64,000 nt of DNA from Labilithrix sp. (GCA_019637155.1 JAHBWE010000019.1:62001-126000), one strand, 5' to 3'; counted from the stretch's first letter, positions 1 to 8,732 are shown. Made by a program: numbers and translations. The notes: a model not told the origin generated them from the letters alone.

Positions 1-1092
1 GCGGCCGTTCGCGGGCGACGCGTGCGCCGCGTGCGCGCCGGTGGCGGGCCACGGATCGTCGCCGCGCCCGTGGCACGCGCCGCAGCGGCCGCTGCCGTCG
101 CCGAGGTCGACCTTGCCGTTCATGTGGAGGGCGCCGCCCGCGATCGCCGTCCCGTCCGCGTTCGCCTCGTGATGGCACGTCGTGCACGTGCCGAAGTAGT
201 GGTTCGGCGGCGGCGAGAAATGGCAGTCGTTGCACGTCACCCTTGCCTCGCCCCACGCCGGCGCGGGCCGCTGTCCGCCGCGCGCGTGGCAGGTGCCGGC
301 GCATCGCTTCTCGTTCGGATCGAAGCGCGCGGTGCGGCCGGCGACGGCGTAGTCGAACGCGACGTCGACGTAGCCGTTCGCGTGGACGCCGCTCGGCGCG
401 CCGGTGCTCGGCGTCGGATGGCAGGTCGTGCAGGCCAGCGTCGTCGCGTGGGCCGCGTGCGTGCGGTCCTCGCGCTCCTCGGGATGGAAGCAGCGGCTGC
501 GCGGCGGATAGGCGCGCGCGCCGTCGCCGTGGCAGGTCCCGCACGCGAGCGCGGCGGCGGGCTCGGCGTGGCAGCTCGCGCAGGACGGAGCGCCGGGCGC
601 GGGGCGCGCGCCGTCGTGGCACGTCGCGCACGCGTCGGCGTCTCGCGCGTCGAGCATCGGCGCGTAGCGGCGCTCGCGGAGGAAGCGTGCGTGCCCGTCG
701 CGCGAGCGCGGATCGGCGAAGCCGGCGGGATGGACGCCGCCCCCGCTCCGCGACGCGCCGTCCGCGATCCACGTCGCGAGCGTCGCGCGCTCGCTCGCGG
801 TCGCGACGTCCGCGTGGTCGGGCCGATCGAGCGCGGCGAGGATCGGCGCGACAGTGTCGCTCGATGCAACGGCGGCGGCGCGATCGCCGCCGACGCAGCC
901 GATCGCTCCGATGTACGTCTCGGCGCTCCAGCTGCCGGCCGGCGCAGCGCCGCCGTGACAGCGGACGCAGCGCGCGGCGAAGAGCGGCGCGACGTGATCG
1001 GTGTACGTGACGGGCGCGCGGCGATCGTCCGTTCGCTCGCACGCGGCGAACGCACCGACGGCGCCGAGGACGGCGAGCGGCCAGAAGCGCAC
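1..1092 (-). CDS. Multihaem c-type cytochrome, 3' end outside window
   Basis: Read from a GTG at 1092, the frame stays open to base 1 (364 codons, incomplete). The start VRFWPLAVLGAVGAFAAC looks like a lipoprotein signal with Cys about residue 18. It is followed by eight CXXCH haem motifs (CVRCH, CATCH, CASCH, CGTCH, CTTCH, CNDCH, CTTCH, CGACH) and one CX3CH (CAGTCH). The organisation resembles Geobacter-type CxxxxCH/CXXCH electron-transfer proteins. It probably acts in the periplasm or outer envelope as an electron carrier. There is no ATG in this frame near the 5' end. The GTG is supported by a sigma-54-like element ending exactly 12 nt upstream. It is divergent from another multihaem protein at 1276. 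Partners and terminal acceptor are unknown. Confidence 0.85.
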   Translation of the reverse strand, partial: MRFWPLAVLGAVGAFAACERTDDRRAPVTYTDHVAPLFAARCVRCHGGAAPAGSWSAETYIGAIGCVGGDRAAAVASSDTVAPILAALDRPDHADVATASERATLATWIADGASRSGGGVHPAGFADPRSRDGHARFLRERRYAPMLDARDADACATCHDGARPAPGAPSCASCHAEPAAALACGTCHGDGARAYPPRSRCFHPEEREDRTHAAHATTLACTTCHPTPSTGAPSGVHANGYVDVAFDYAVAGRTARFDPNEKRCAGTCHARGGQRPAPAWGEARVTCNDCHFSPPPNHYFGTCTTCHHEANADGTAIAGGALHMNGKVDLGDGSGRCGACHGRGDDPWPATGAHAAHASPANGR

Positions 1093-1104
1093 TGGCGCAT
1101 CGTA

Positions 1105-1120
1105 TGCAATTGTTCGTCCG
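1105..1120 (-). promoter_or_regulatory. Sigma-54-like -24/-12 element for the 1092 cytochrome
   Basis: On the minus strand it reads CGGACGAACAATTGCA, with GG and GC 12 bases apart and a TTGCA -12 box. It ends 12 nt before the GTG. Predicted from sequence only. Confidence 0.55.
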
Positions 1121-1165
1121 ATCGGAGCCACGACCGAAAAGGACGACGCGCACCGGGACGCCGAC

Positions 1166-1199
1166 GCGCAAGACGTGCGTCGACGCGCAAAGCCCGCGC
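1166..1199. promoter_or_regulatory. Tandem pair of GCGCA-N5-TGCGC-type palindromes
   Basis: GCGCAAGACGTGCGT (1166-1180) and GCGCAAAGCCCGCGC (1185-1199) have centres 19 bp apart. The pair sits midway between the two divergent -24/-12 elements, about 45 bp from each. Each copy has one mismatch to the palindrome. It is a candidate activator or repressor site. Confidence 0.5.
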
Positions 1200-1244
1200 T
1201 GCGGCGGCGCGCGCGAGCGCGACAAAAGCCTGACGCTGGACTCA

Positions 1245-1260
1245 TGGCGCGAACTTGGCA
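1245..1260 (+). promoter_or_regulatory. Sigma-54-like element for the 1276 cytochrome
   Basis: TGGCGCGAACTTGGCA has correct GG/GC spacing but TGGC instead of TTGC at -12. It ends 15 nt before the ATG. Confidence 0.4.
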
Positions 1261-1275
1261 TAAGGCTCCTCCCTC

Positions 1276-2616
1276 ATGAGATTGACCCGTTCGCTCACCC
1301 TCGTGCTCTTGCTCTCCGGCGCCGGGACGGTCGCCGCGATCGCTGCGTGCAGCAGCGGCGACGACGGCGCAGCCGGCCCGGCCGGTCCCGCCGGCCCTGC
1401 GGGCCCGGTCGGCCCCGCGGGCCCTGCCGGCGCGGATGGCCTGCCCGGCTCGATCGCCGACGCCGGCAACCCCTTGACGCAGGGGGCGTGCACGACGCCC
1501 TGCCATACGTTCAACGGCGTCGTCGATCAATGGCGCTTCAGCCATCACTCGCATCCGCAGAACAACGAGATCGGCACCGGCGCGTGCGGCAACTGTCATG
1601 GAATCGACGGTCTGCAGCAGCGGCTCGCCGGCAACTACGTCGTCGCGCCCGACGCCGGCACGCCGGTCGGCGTCGAGAAGGGGCACGTGAACTTCACGAC
1701 CGCGTCGGGCACGGTCGCGGAGATCAGCTACGGCGGCGCGACCACGATCGGGCGCATCCACTGCTCGACGTGCCACGACTTCAACGCGACGAACGATCCG
1801 CACGTCACCGGGAGCTACTCGCCGGGACAAGCGCCGCTCCGCGTCCCCGGCGGCGTGGACGACGAGGTGCTGATCGAGAAGACGCCGGGCACGCCGCCGC
1901 TCGTATCGACCGGCACGCCGGTGAAGTACCGCGCGGCGAACACCTGCGTCTTCTGTCACAAGTCGCGCAAGGACGTGACGCTGTACATCGGCGCGAACAA
2001 CGCGCTGAGCTCGGTGCGCTGGGGTCCGCACGACGGACCGCAGTCGGACCTGTTCTCGGGCGAGGGCGGCTATCACTTCGCGGGTCAGCCGTACTCGAAG
2101 TCGACGCACACGACGATCGCGAACGCCTGCGTAGCGTGCCACATGGCGCCGGTCGCGGCGAACGGCGGCGTGCCGGACCACACGATGAAGCCCTCGCTCA
2201 CGTACTGCAAGTCCTGCCACCAGAACTACAACGGCCAGACCTTCGACGTGCAGAGCGGCCAGTCGATCGTGAAGAACGCGCTCTTCGAGCTCCAGGCGGC
2301 GCTCAACGAACGAGGCATGCTCACGCGCTCCGCGACCGCGCCGTACTCCGCGCTCGGTCCCGACGCGCTGTCCGACGGCCAGTTCCACCTCGACGCGGTC
2401 CGACCCGGCGGGGGCGACGGCGGCGCGAACATCGTCGCCGACGGCCCCACGGCGGGTGCGATCTACAACTACCTCGTCGTTGCGCGGAGCAAGGACCTCG
2501 GCGTCCACAACCCCACCTACGCGAAGCAGCTCCTCTGGGACTCGATCCGACAGATCAAGAACTGCGCGGCGGTCGTGGGTCCGTGCCCGACGAGCCTCGC
2601 GTCGCGCCCGAACTGA
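1276..2616 (+). CDS. Multihaem cytochrome lipoprotein with collagen-like linker
   Basis: The protein is 446 aa. It starts with a lipoprotein signal (MRLTRSLTLVLLLSGAGTVAAIAAC, lipid Cys about 25). A short collagen-like Gly-X-Y tract rich in GPAGPA follows at about residues 31-55. The body carries haem motifs CTTPCH (CX3CH), CGNCH, CSTCH, CVFCH, CVACH and CKSCH, plus extra His residues that could be distal ligands. The family is that of extracytoplasmic multihaem electron carriers. The Gly-X-Y tract is likely a rigid spacer holding the haem domain off the membrane, which is an inference. It is convergent with the SulP gene, with a one-base gap between stop codons. It is divergent from the cytochrome at 1-1092 and may share its regulation. 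Confidence 0.85.
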   Translation: MRLTRSLTLVLLLSGAGTVAAIAACSSGDDGAAGPAGPAGPAGPVGPAGPAGADGLPGSIADAGNPLTQGACTTPCHTFNGVVDQWRFSHHSHPQNNEIGTGACGNCHGIDGLQQRLAGNYVVAPDAGTPVGVEKGHVNFTTASGTVAEISYGGATTIGRIHCSTCHDFNATNDPHVTGSYSPGQAPLRVPGGVDDEVLIEKTPGTPPLVSTGTPVKYRAANTCVFCHKSRKDVTLYIGANNALSSVRWGPHDGPQSDLFSGEGGYHFAGQPYSKSTHTTIANACVACHMAPVAANGGVPDHTMKPSLTYCKSCHQNYNGQTFDVQSGQSIVKNALFELQAALNERGMLTRSATAPYSALGPDALSDGQFHLDAVRPGGGDGGANIVADGPTAGAIYNYLVVARSKDLGVHNPTYAKQLLWDSIRQIKNCAAVVGPCPTSLASRPN

Positions 2617-2617
2617 C

Positions 2618-4399
2618 TCAGGCGTCTTCCCAGTCGGTCCACTCGACGGGGTGACGGGCGAGGTACTCCTTCACCGCGACGCCGATCGTGGGGAAGAAGA
2701 ACTCGCGACCGATGCGCTTCTCGAGGCCGTAGCGCTGGAGCCGGTCCTTGACCGGGTCCTTCAGCTCGGCGAACGCAAGCTCCGCGTCGAGCTTCCCCAG
2801 CTCGACGTCGAGCTCCTCGAGCATCTCGGCGGCGGTGGTGTCGACGTCGGTGATGGGCTCGGCGGCGACGACGACCCATCGCGTCGGCGTCGCCGCCGCC
2901 GCCGCCTGCGCCGCCTCGAGGACGCGCGCGCGGAACAGGTCCGCGTTCGCGAAGAAGAGCGGAGCGTCCCAGCGCAGGATGACGAGGCCGGGCACCTGGC
3001 GCGCGTTCGGGTAGCGCTTCACGTCGTGGTAACCCTTCACGCCGGGCGCGCGCCCGAGGATCGCGTCGTGCGGTCGCCACACGCGCCGGACGACGTCGAG
3101 GAGCGACGTCGCGACCGCGACGGCGATGCCCTTCACGACGCCGAGGGAGGCGACGGCGGCGAAGGCGACGAGGGCGAGGAGGAAGTCGGAGCGGCGCACC
3201 TTCCACGCGCGGCGGAGCGTGCCGGCGTCGAACATGTTCACTGCGGCGGAGATGACGACGGCGGCGAGGGCGGTGCGCGGGAGGTCGGCGAGCAGCGCCG
3301 GCGCGAGCACGAGGAGCACGACGATCGCGACCGCGCCGACGACGCCGGTGAGCTGCGTGCGCGCGCCGGCCGCCTCCGCGACCGGCGTCCGCGAGGCGCT
3401 GCTGCTGATCGGGAACCCGCCGAAGAGGCCGGCGCCGACGTTGGCGAGGCCGAGCGCGACGAGCTCGCGGTTCGCCTCGACGCGGTAGCCGTTGCGACCG
3501 GCGAAGGTCCGCGAGACGACGCTCGTGTCCGCGAACGAGACGAGGGCGATCCCGATCGCGGTGACGACGAGCTCGGGCAGCTCGCCGAGCGCGACGCGCG
3601 GAAGCGCGGGGACCGGCAGGCCGCGCGGGACGACGCCGACGACGGCGAGCCGCTCGTGGAGGTCGAACACCTTGACCGCGAGCGTCGCGCCGATGACGGC
3701 GACGAGCACGCCCGGCGCTCTCGGCGCGACCGCCCGCGCGACGAAGATGACGGCGAGGCACCCGCCGCCGATCAGGAGCGACACCGCGTCGACGCGCCCT
3801 GCCGCGACGCCGTGGAGCAGCTCGGGGGCGCCGTCGAGGACGTCGGCGGCGTCGACGGAGAAGCCGAGCAGCTTGGGGAGCTGCGTGATCACGATCGTGA
3901 GGCCGATCCCGTTCATGTAGCCGACGCGGACGGGCTTCGAGAGGAGCTCCGTCACGAAGCCGAGGCCGAGGAGCCCCGCCGCGACGCACAGCCCGCCGGT
4001 CATGAGCGCGAGCACCGCCGCGAAGGCGACCGCGCGCGCCGGATCGTGGGGCGCCTTCGCGACGACGACGACGGCGATGAGCGCGGTGAGCGCCGAGTCG
4101 GGCCCGAGCACGAGGATGCGCGAGGGCCCGACGAGCGCGTAGACGAGGAGCGGGAGCACGGTGGCGTAGAGGCCGGCGACGGCCGGGAGCCCGGCCGCCT
4201 CCGCGTAGCCCATCCCGGCCGGCACGAGGAGCGTGGTGAGCGCGAGGCCTGCGCCCACGTCGCGCACGAGCCACGAGCGCTGGTAGTGGCGCGCCGTCCA
4301 GAGCCCTGGGAACCAGGAGCGGACGCCTTTTTCCGGAAGTGGCGGGATGACCCTGCCGTCCTTGCCGCTCACCCGTGCAGCATACGCGCGGCGGCGCAT
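2618..4399 (-). CDS. SulP-family anion permease with STAS domain
   Basis: The protein is 593 aa from ATG 4399; an in-frame GTG at 4372 (VSGKDGRVIPPLP) would give 584 aa. It has the SulP layout: a core of about a dozen hydrophobic helices with LLVPAGMGYAEAAGLPAVAGLYATVLP near the N-terminus and the FGGFPISSSASRTPVAEAAGARTQLTG segment typical of the family. A cytoplasmic STAS domain follows (about 450-560, VPGLVILRWDAPLFFANADLF). SulP proteins move sulfate, bicarbonate or other anions across the inner membrane. A bicarbonate role would fit the Dab operon elsewhere in the window, but the substrate cannot be read from sequence. The 5' end faces the gene at 4445. Confidence 0.85.
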   Translation of the reverse strand: MRRRAYAARVSGKDGRVIPPLPEKGVRSWFPGLWTARHYQRSWLVRDVGAGLALTTLLVPAGMGYAEAAGLPAVAGLYATVLPLLVYALVGPSRILVLGPDSALTALIAVVVVAKAPHDPARAVAFAAVLALMTGGLCVAAGLLGLGFVTELLSKPVRVGYMNGIGLTIVITQLPKLLGFSVDAADVLDGAPELLHGVAAGRVDAVSLLIGGGCLAVIFVARAVAPRAPGVLVAVIGATLAVKVFDLHERLAVVGVVPRGLPVPALPRVALGELPELVVTAIGIALVSFADTSVVSRTFAGRNGYRVEANRELVALGLANVGAGLFGGFPISSSASRTPVAEAAGARTQLTGVVGAVAIVVLLVLAPALLADLPRTALAAVVISAAVNMFDAGTLRRAWKVRRSDFLLALVAFAAVASLGVVKGIAVAVATSLLDVVRRVWRPHDAILGRAPGVKGYHDVKRYPNARQVPGLVILRWDAPLFFANADLFRARVLEAAQAAAAATPTRWVVVAAEPITDVDTTAAEMLEELDVELGKLDAELAFAELKDPVKDRLQRYGLEKRIGREFFFPTIGVAVKEYLARHPVEWTDWEDA

Positions 4400-4424
4400 C
4401 GTTTGCGCCGGCATGCGCCTCGCA
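4394..4424 (+). promoter_or_regulatory. GCGCA-N5-TGCGC palindrome abutting a -24/-12 element
   Basis: GCGCATCGTTTGCGC (4394-4408) is a full match to the palindrome half-sites. Directly next to it is CGGCATGCGCCTCGCA (4409-4424), which has GG/GC spacing. The element ends 20 nt before ATG 4445. The palindrome also lies across the possible SulP start. Confidence 0.4.
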
Positions 4425-4444
4425 CCCGGGTGTCGTCGAAGCCC

Positions 4445-5557
4445 ATGATGAACGCCCATCTCCCAGTCCTGTCCCTCGAATGGCCCACCGGTCGCGACGA
4501 CGGCCTCGCGCGGCGCGAGCGCGAGCTCGCGACGAGCCTCGACGAGGTCGCGCAACACGTCGCGACGGGTCAGGTCGAGAAGGCGCGCGCTCGCCTCCGC
4601 GCCGCCAGCGAGGCGATCGCGGAGCTGCCGCGTTCGCGCGGGGGGCAGGAGCTCCGCGCGCGCGTGAAGGTCGAGCGGTCGCGCCTCGGTTGGGCGGCGG
4701 CCGGGCTCGAGCCGGCGTACACGTTGCCGGTCGCGTTCGCCGAGGCGCTGGAGGCGCGGGCGGAGCTCGGCGCGATCCCACCCGCGGGTCTGCGCGCGGA
4801 CGTCGCGACGTTGATCGCGGGCATCGCGTGCGACATCGGCGACGGCGCGACGCTGGAGCGCGCGCGCAGCGCCGTCGGCGACACGGCGAAGGCGCTCGAC
4901 GCGGAGGGCGCGACGCACGCGGCCGCGTCGCTCCTCGACGACCGAGCGGCGATCGAGCTGCGAATGGGCCACGCCCAACGCGTCGCGTCGCTCCTCGATC
5001 GCGCGTCGGAGCACGTCGACGGCGGCACGGACCTCGCGGACGTGCGCCATTTGATGGCGCGCCTCCCGCTCCACGGCACGGTGGCGGGCGCCCCGCGGAG
5101 CGAGGTCATCGCGGCGGCGCTCGATCATTGCGCGATGGCGGAGGGCATCTACGCGACGTTCGAGCGAAGGCGCAGCCTCGCGCGCGTCCTCGAGACGAAG
5201 GCGCGCCTCCACGCGCTCGCGGGCGACGACGCGGCGGCGGAGCGAGCGTTCCGAGCGGCGCTCGGGATCGCCGACGACATCCAGGACGTCATCGGCCTCG
5301 CGCGCATCACGGCGGGCCTCGCGGCCCTGTTCACGCGCGCCCGCTCGGCGCGCGAGGCGCTGGTGATGCTGTCGACCTCGATCGAGCTCAATCGCTGGAA
5401 GGGCTCCCCGATGGGCGTCGCCTTCGATGAACGCCTCCTCACGGAGCTCGACGATACGATCGCGCGCACGGACCCCGGCGACGAGGCCCTGGCCTCCGAG
5501 CTCGCCCGCGTCCGCGCCGAGCTCGCCGACGCCCTCGGCGCGACCGCGGCACCTTGA
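4445..5557 (+). CDS. Helical-repeat protein of unknown function
   Basis: The protein is 370 aa, starting MMNAHLPVLSLEW; a start one codon later is equally possible. It is almost entirely alpha-helical and Ala/Arg/Glu-rich. Several segments look like degenerate TPR repeats, for example AAERAFRAALGIADDIQDVIGLARITAGLAALF at about 255-290. There is no signal peptide or membrane helix, so it should be cytoplasmic. TPR-like proteins are usually scaffolds, but no partner is suggested by the neighbours. The long open frame upstream of the ATG is an artefact of GC content across the SulP gene on the other strand. Confidence 0.7.
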   Translation: MMNAHLPVLSLEWPTGRDDGLARRERELATSLDEVAQHVATGQVEKARARLRAASEAIAELPRSRGGQELRARVKVERSRLGWAAAGLEPAYTLPVAFAEALEARAELGAIPPAGLRADVATLIAGIACDIGDGATLERARSAVGDTAKALDAEGATHAAASLLDDRAAIELRMGHAQRVASLLDRASEHVDGGTDLADVRHLMARLPLHGTVAGAPRSEVIAAALDHCAMAEGIYATFERRRSLARVLETKARLHALAGDDAAAERAFRAALGIADDIQDVIGLARITAGLAALFTRARSAREALVMLSTSIELNRWKGSPMGVAFDERLLTELDDTIARTDPGDEALASELARVRAELADALGATAAP

Positions 5558-5637
5558 TGTGAGCGCGCCGGCTCGTCGGGCGAACGACGTGAGGCTGGTT
5601 GCTCCGTGTCAAGACGTGCGACGATGCGTGGACCTCG

Positions 5638-6186
5638 ATGGCGGACAAGAAGACTCACTTCGGACGTGCGGGGGAGTACTACGGCATGTCCGAGCTTCTC
5701 CTTCGCGGCTGGAACGTCGCGGTGCCCGTCGTCGACGTCGGCGACGATGTGTTCGTCATCGACGACAACGACAAGACCACGTGGCGACTTCAGGTGAAGT
5801 CGGCGGAGACCGGGCCGATCGCGGAAGCCGACGGGAATGGCGTGAAGGCGAGGTTCAAGCTCTCTCGCACGCAGCTCAGGTCCCTTCAACGGATCGAGCT
5901 ATTTTACATGCTCTTGATCCGTGTCGATGCGTCGTGGCGCTTCCTCGTCATCCCGCGACCGGAGCTCCTCGAGATCCGAAACACGTACGTTGCAGCAGCA
6001 GCCGACCGTGAAGGGCCGGGACGGCGTCCGCTCGGCGACGACACCGCGACGACGGATGGACTTCCGTTCGAGGTGGTGCTGCGAGGTGAGGACGCGACGG
6101 GTTGGGGAGCATCGCTCACCCCATACCTCGAGCGGTGGCCCGAGACTCTCCCTGTCGTAGCCGGCGGTCCGGGGACGATCGCGTGA
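5638..6186 (+). CDS. PD-(D/E)XK-like protein (DUF4365-like)
   Basis: The protein is 182 aa from MADKKTHFG. The N-terminal part FGRAGEYYGMSELLLRGWNVAVPVVDVGDDVFVIDDN...WRLQVKSA has the pattern E, then D, then QVK of the PD-(D/E)XK nuclease fold seen in DUF4365 and some restriction or repair enzymes. The C-terminal half is not recognised. The DNA is less GC-biased than its surroundings, which suggests transfer. It ends 25 bp from the stop of a convergent small gene. The fold is inferred from motif spacing, and nuclease activity is not shown. Confidence 0.6.
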   Translation: MADKKTHFGRAGEYYGMSELLLRGWNVAVPVVDVGDDVFVIDDNDKTTWRLQVKSAETGPIAEADGNGVKARFKLSRTQLRSLQRIELFYMLLIRVDASWRFLVIPRPELLEIRNTYVAAAADREGPGRRPLGDDTATTDGLPFEVVLRGEDATGWGASLTPYLERWPETLPVVAGGPGTIA

Positions 6187-6210
6187 AGCCAGCGGCTTCC
6201 GAGCTCGACG

Positions 6211-6522
6211 TTACAACCGAGGTAGCTCCTGATCCGTCACCGCGTCGCGAAAAGTAACGCCGCCGAGCGCAATAAGTCGCTCCTCGGTGAGTCCGGTGAG
6301 GAGCTGAATGATCTGCGGCGCGATCGCTCCCTGAACGTGCTCGTAGTCGGCCTTCGTCTCGTGCGCGATGAACACTCGCGGTCGCACGTGCACGGCCGAG
6401 CCCAGCTCCTTCCGCAGTCGATCGAGCGACCGTGGCTCGAGCGCATATGTTGCTCCGTCACGATCGACACCGCGAAAGATCACGAGCGGCGCTGGGAGCT
6501 CTCGAGCGGCTTGAGCACTCAT
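6211..6522 (-). CDS. Hypothetical protein, 103 aa
   Basis: It starts MSAQAARELPAPLVIFRGVDRDG. It has no recognised domain, no signal peptide and no membrane segment. The composition is balanced and looks coding (ALEPRSLDRLRKELGSAVHVRPRVFIAHETKADYEHVQGAI). It lies between a PD-(D/E)XK-like gene (convergent) and the odd ORF 6617-8170 (same strand). The frame extends upstream to 6684, but that extension is Arg-rich shadow sequence. Confidence 0.5.
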   Translation of the reverse strand: MSAQAARELPAPLVIFRGVDRDGATYALEPRSLDRLRKELGSAVHVRPRVFIAHETKADYEHVQGAIAPQIIQLLTGLTEERLIALGGVTFRDAVTDQELPRL

Positions 6523-6616
6523 TGCGTACAGTATGCGGCCGCGGGCGCGATATCGCGAGCCCGATCCGCGGTGTCTTGAAGGCGCGCGCGGGTGCCGATG
6601 CGCGAGCTCTGCGGGA

Positions 6617-8170
6617 TCACGCCGTGTCCTCCGGTCTCCTCGACAGCCAGTCGCCGTCGACGGACGCCTGGATGTTCGACGCAAGACTGAGCAGCCCGGA
6701 ACGCGAAGGGCGGTCGCCGTAGTACGCCTCGATGCGCGCGAGGACCGCCTCGGCAGAGACGCGACCGCCGGCTTCCGCGAGGCTGTTGCGTACGAGCTCG
6801 AGCCGCGTCGGGACGCGCGTCGACTCCCACGTCGCGAGCCCCAGCGCTCCGCTCGTGCTGAATCGGAAACGGCCGTCCGCGCGCAGGCCCGACATGGTCA
6901 GCTCCGCCGTCCACCGCGCGTGGTCCGGCGACAATGCGCGGACCTCCTCGTGCGCGTGGACCTCCGACAAGCCGCGCTCGCGGCGCGCGAGGACGGCCTC
7001 GACGTGCGCGGCAGCCTCGGCGATCGCGCTCGCTCCGCCGGGGACGTCGCGCGCGAGGAGCCCGATGCGCTCCCTGTCGACACGCACGAACTGCGGGCGC
7101 GTGAAGACCTGCGCGATCGCGATCTCGCTGGCGCCGAGCCGGCTTCCGAGCTTCGTGACGAGGACCCCTCTCGCGACGGGCTCGCCAGCGTCCACGAGGA
7201 GCTCCTCGAGCGCCTCGTGCACGTAGACGCGGCTCTCGTTCTCGCGGCTGCCGGGCAGGGCGACCCGAAAACGCCCGAGGTAGCGGAGCTCGCTACCGGC
7301 CTTGATGAGGGCGCCGAGCCCGTAGGCCGTGAGCCATTCGGGTATGTCATGGCTCTCGCGCAGCTCGTCGAGGAGCTCGCTCGTGTGCCACTGCCGCTCC
7401 GGACCAAGCTGCTCGACGATGCGCACGGCGGCCGGGACGAGGCGTGCTCTCCACTGGTCGAAGTCGCGGAAGTGCTCGCGGAGCCCGATCGTCCCACGGC
7501 CGAAGACGATCGCCTCGTCGGGGAGGTTCCCGATGCGCTCGATCCCGACCCGACGCGCGAGCTCGTCGCGGTGCAGTGGCTCGCTGGACGCACGGAGCAC
7601 GGCGAGCAGCGCGGCGGTTCGCGAAGCCCCCAGCGCGAGGACGCGGTTCGCGCCGCGGTTCGCGCCGTCGTGGCCCACGTCGATCTGCATCGTCGCGCGC
7701 AGCTCGTTGCGGAAGTGCGCGGCGACGTGGTCGCCGAGGTTGCTTGTCGTCGCGGCCACGAGCGCATCGAACGCCGACAGTGACGCAGGCAGCGCGATCG
7801 CCTCCGCGCGCGCGCAGAGGTCTTGCCACGCCGAAGCGATCGCGGACGCCGGATGGCGCGCGAGCCACGGCGCGTCCTCGAGCTCGAACACGTGGCCCTT
7901 CTCGTCGAAGAGCGTCTCGACCACGAACTTCACGACCGCAGGCCGCGCGCACGCTTCGGCCCACCAGGGATCGCGCGCGAGCACGGAGAGCGGAGTCGCG
8001 ACGTCGAGCACGGCGTCGATGCGGCGCGATGCGCGCTTGGCCCAGCCTTGCTTTCGAAGCGGCTCCTGCTTCTCGCTCGAAGCGAGGACCACGTGGAACT
8101 CCAGCCCCTTGGCCCGGTGCATCGTGGCGAGGCGGACGCCCGGGAGCCTGGGCTCCTCTTGCTCCAGCAC
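6617..8170 (-). CDS. Truncated or chimeric ORF: UvrD motif joined to an unknown HTH-like protein
   Basis: The ORF gives 517 aa from GTG 8170; the frame is closed by TGA at 8252-8254. The first residues, PGVRLATMHRAKGLEFHVVLA, are a clear UvrD/Rep-type superfamily 1 helicase C-terminal motif. No helicase N-terminus (Walker A, motifs Ia-III) precedes it, and the arginine-finger region does not follow. From about residue 31 the sequence changes to an unrelated protein containing winged-helix-like stretches such as PLHRDELARRVGIERIGNLPDEAIVFGRGTIGL. It may be a deletion fusion between a helicase gene and a neighbour, or a decayed gene. Function cannot be assigned. Confidence 0.5.
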   Translation of the reverse strand: MLEQEEPRLPGVRLATMHRAKGLEFHVVLASSEKQEPLRKQGWAKRASRRIDAVLDVATPLSVLARDPWWAEACARPAVVKFVVETLFDEKGHVFELEDAPWLARHPASAIASAWQDLCARAEAIALPASLSAFDALVAATTSNLGDHVAAHFRNELRATMQIDVGHDGANRGANRVLALGASRTAALLAVLRASSEPLHRDELARRVGIERIGNLPDEAIVFGRGTIGLREHFRDFDQWRARLVPAAVRIVEQLGPERQWHTSELLDELRESHDIPEWLTAYGLGALIKAGSELRYLGRFRVALPGSRENESRVYVHEALEELLVDAGEPVARGVLVTKLGSRLGASEIAIAQVFTRPQFVRVDRERIGLLARDVPGGASAIAEAAAHVEAVLARRERGLSEVHAHEEVRALSPDHARWTAELTMSGLRADGRFRFSTSGALGLATWESTRVPTRLELVRNSLAEAGGRVSAEAVLARIEAYYGDRPSRSGLLSLASNIQASVDGDWLSRRPEDTA

Positions 8171-8297
8171 GACCGTCGCGATGCCGGCGCGCTCGCGCGA
8201 GACCTTCCCTGGGCTCGGCGCGCTCGGCTGCGGCGCGCAGTTAGCCTGGCTTCATCGTGCTCTCGGCGGCGCTGAACGCGTCGGCGTTCGCACCGTA

Positions 8298-8555
8298 TCA
8301 GCCATGCGCCACGTCGACCTTCCCGAAGACCGGAATGCGATCGACGAAGGAGACGCAAGCGGACCCTTCGAGGGTGATCCATTCGCGCACGTTCGGGCGA
8401 GGTTCGGGCTTCCCGGCCGGTCGCGCTAGGTCGAGTGTCGCGCGGGCCGTCCAGCCGAGCACATCCGTCCTGGTCTCTGGCGAGCGAGAGCCGGAAGTCA
8501 CGTGCTGTTCTTCCGTCGCGAGAACGACACCGTTTTCGTTTGCCGAATTCTGCAC
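8298..8555 (-). CDS. Possible small hypothetical protein, 85 aa
   Basis: A GTG start gives an 85-residue frame (ENGVVLATEEQHVTSGSRS...FVDRIPVFGKVDVAHG). Third-position GC is clearly lower than in flanking genes, as for the rest of 5.6-8.6 kb. It may be a real acquired gene, or a remnant related to the truncated helicase ORF just downstream. No domain is recognised. The remaining bases from 8171 to 8730 hold no other convincing gene. Confidence 0.3.
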   Translation of the reverse strand: MQNSANENGVVLATEEQHVTSGSRSPETRTDVLGWTARATLDLARPAGKPEPRPNVREWITLEGSACVSFVDRIPVFGKVDVAHG

Positions 8556-8642
8556 TACCGACGCAGACTCCGTAGACCGTAGACGATTGAGCCGGCGCTG
8601 CGCCGCGCAGTCGCCTCCGCGTCGCGCGAATTATGCACGGCG

Positions 8643-8716
8643 GCGCAGCCTTTGCGGCTCTCGCGCCGCCCGTACCGCGAATCATGGCCGGGCGAGCTGG
8701 TGGTGCTGGTCTTGCA
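8643..8716 (+). promoter_or_regulatory. Palindrome and sigma-54-like element ahead of the N-ATPase operon
   Basis: GCGCAGCCTTTGCGG (8643-8657) has one mismatch to the palindrome. TGGTGCTGGTCTTGCA (8701-8716) is a good -24/-12 match. The element ends 16 nt before ATG 8733, and a GAGGGG tract lies in that gap. This would be the only promoter needed for 8733-16316. Confidence 0.5.
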
Positions 8717-8732
8717 CTCGGCGAGGGGTGTC

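Noticed and set aside
22..1233. Long plus-strand frame and a minus-strand ATG frame (237-1190)
   Set aside because: Both are Arg/Ala-rich shadows. The minus frame starting GTG 1092 has nine haem motifs and is clearly the real gene.
4392..4407. CGGCGCATCGTTTGCG as a sigma-54 element for 4445
   Set aside because: It is better explained as part of the GCGCA-N5-TGCGC palindrome. The element directly next to it (4409-4424) fits the spacing better.
2456..4444. N-terminal extension of the helical-repeat protein by about 660 residues
   Set aside because: It lies opposite the SulP gene and has shadow composition. The real start is at 4445.
7930..8685. Minus-strand 251-aa frame
   Set aside because: Arg-rich, overlaps other frames and has no domain.
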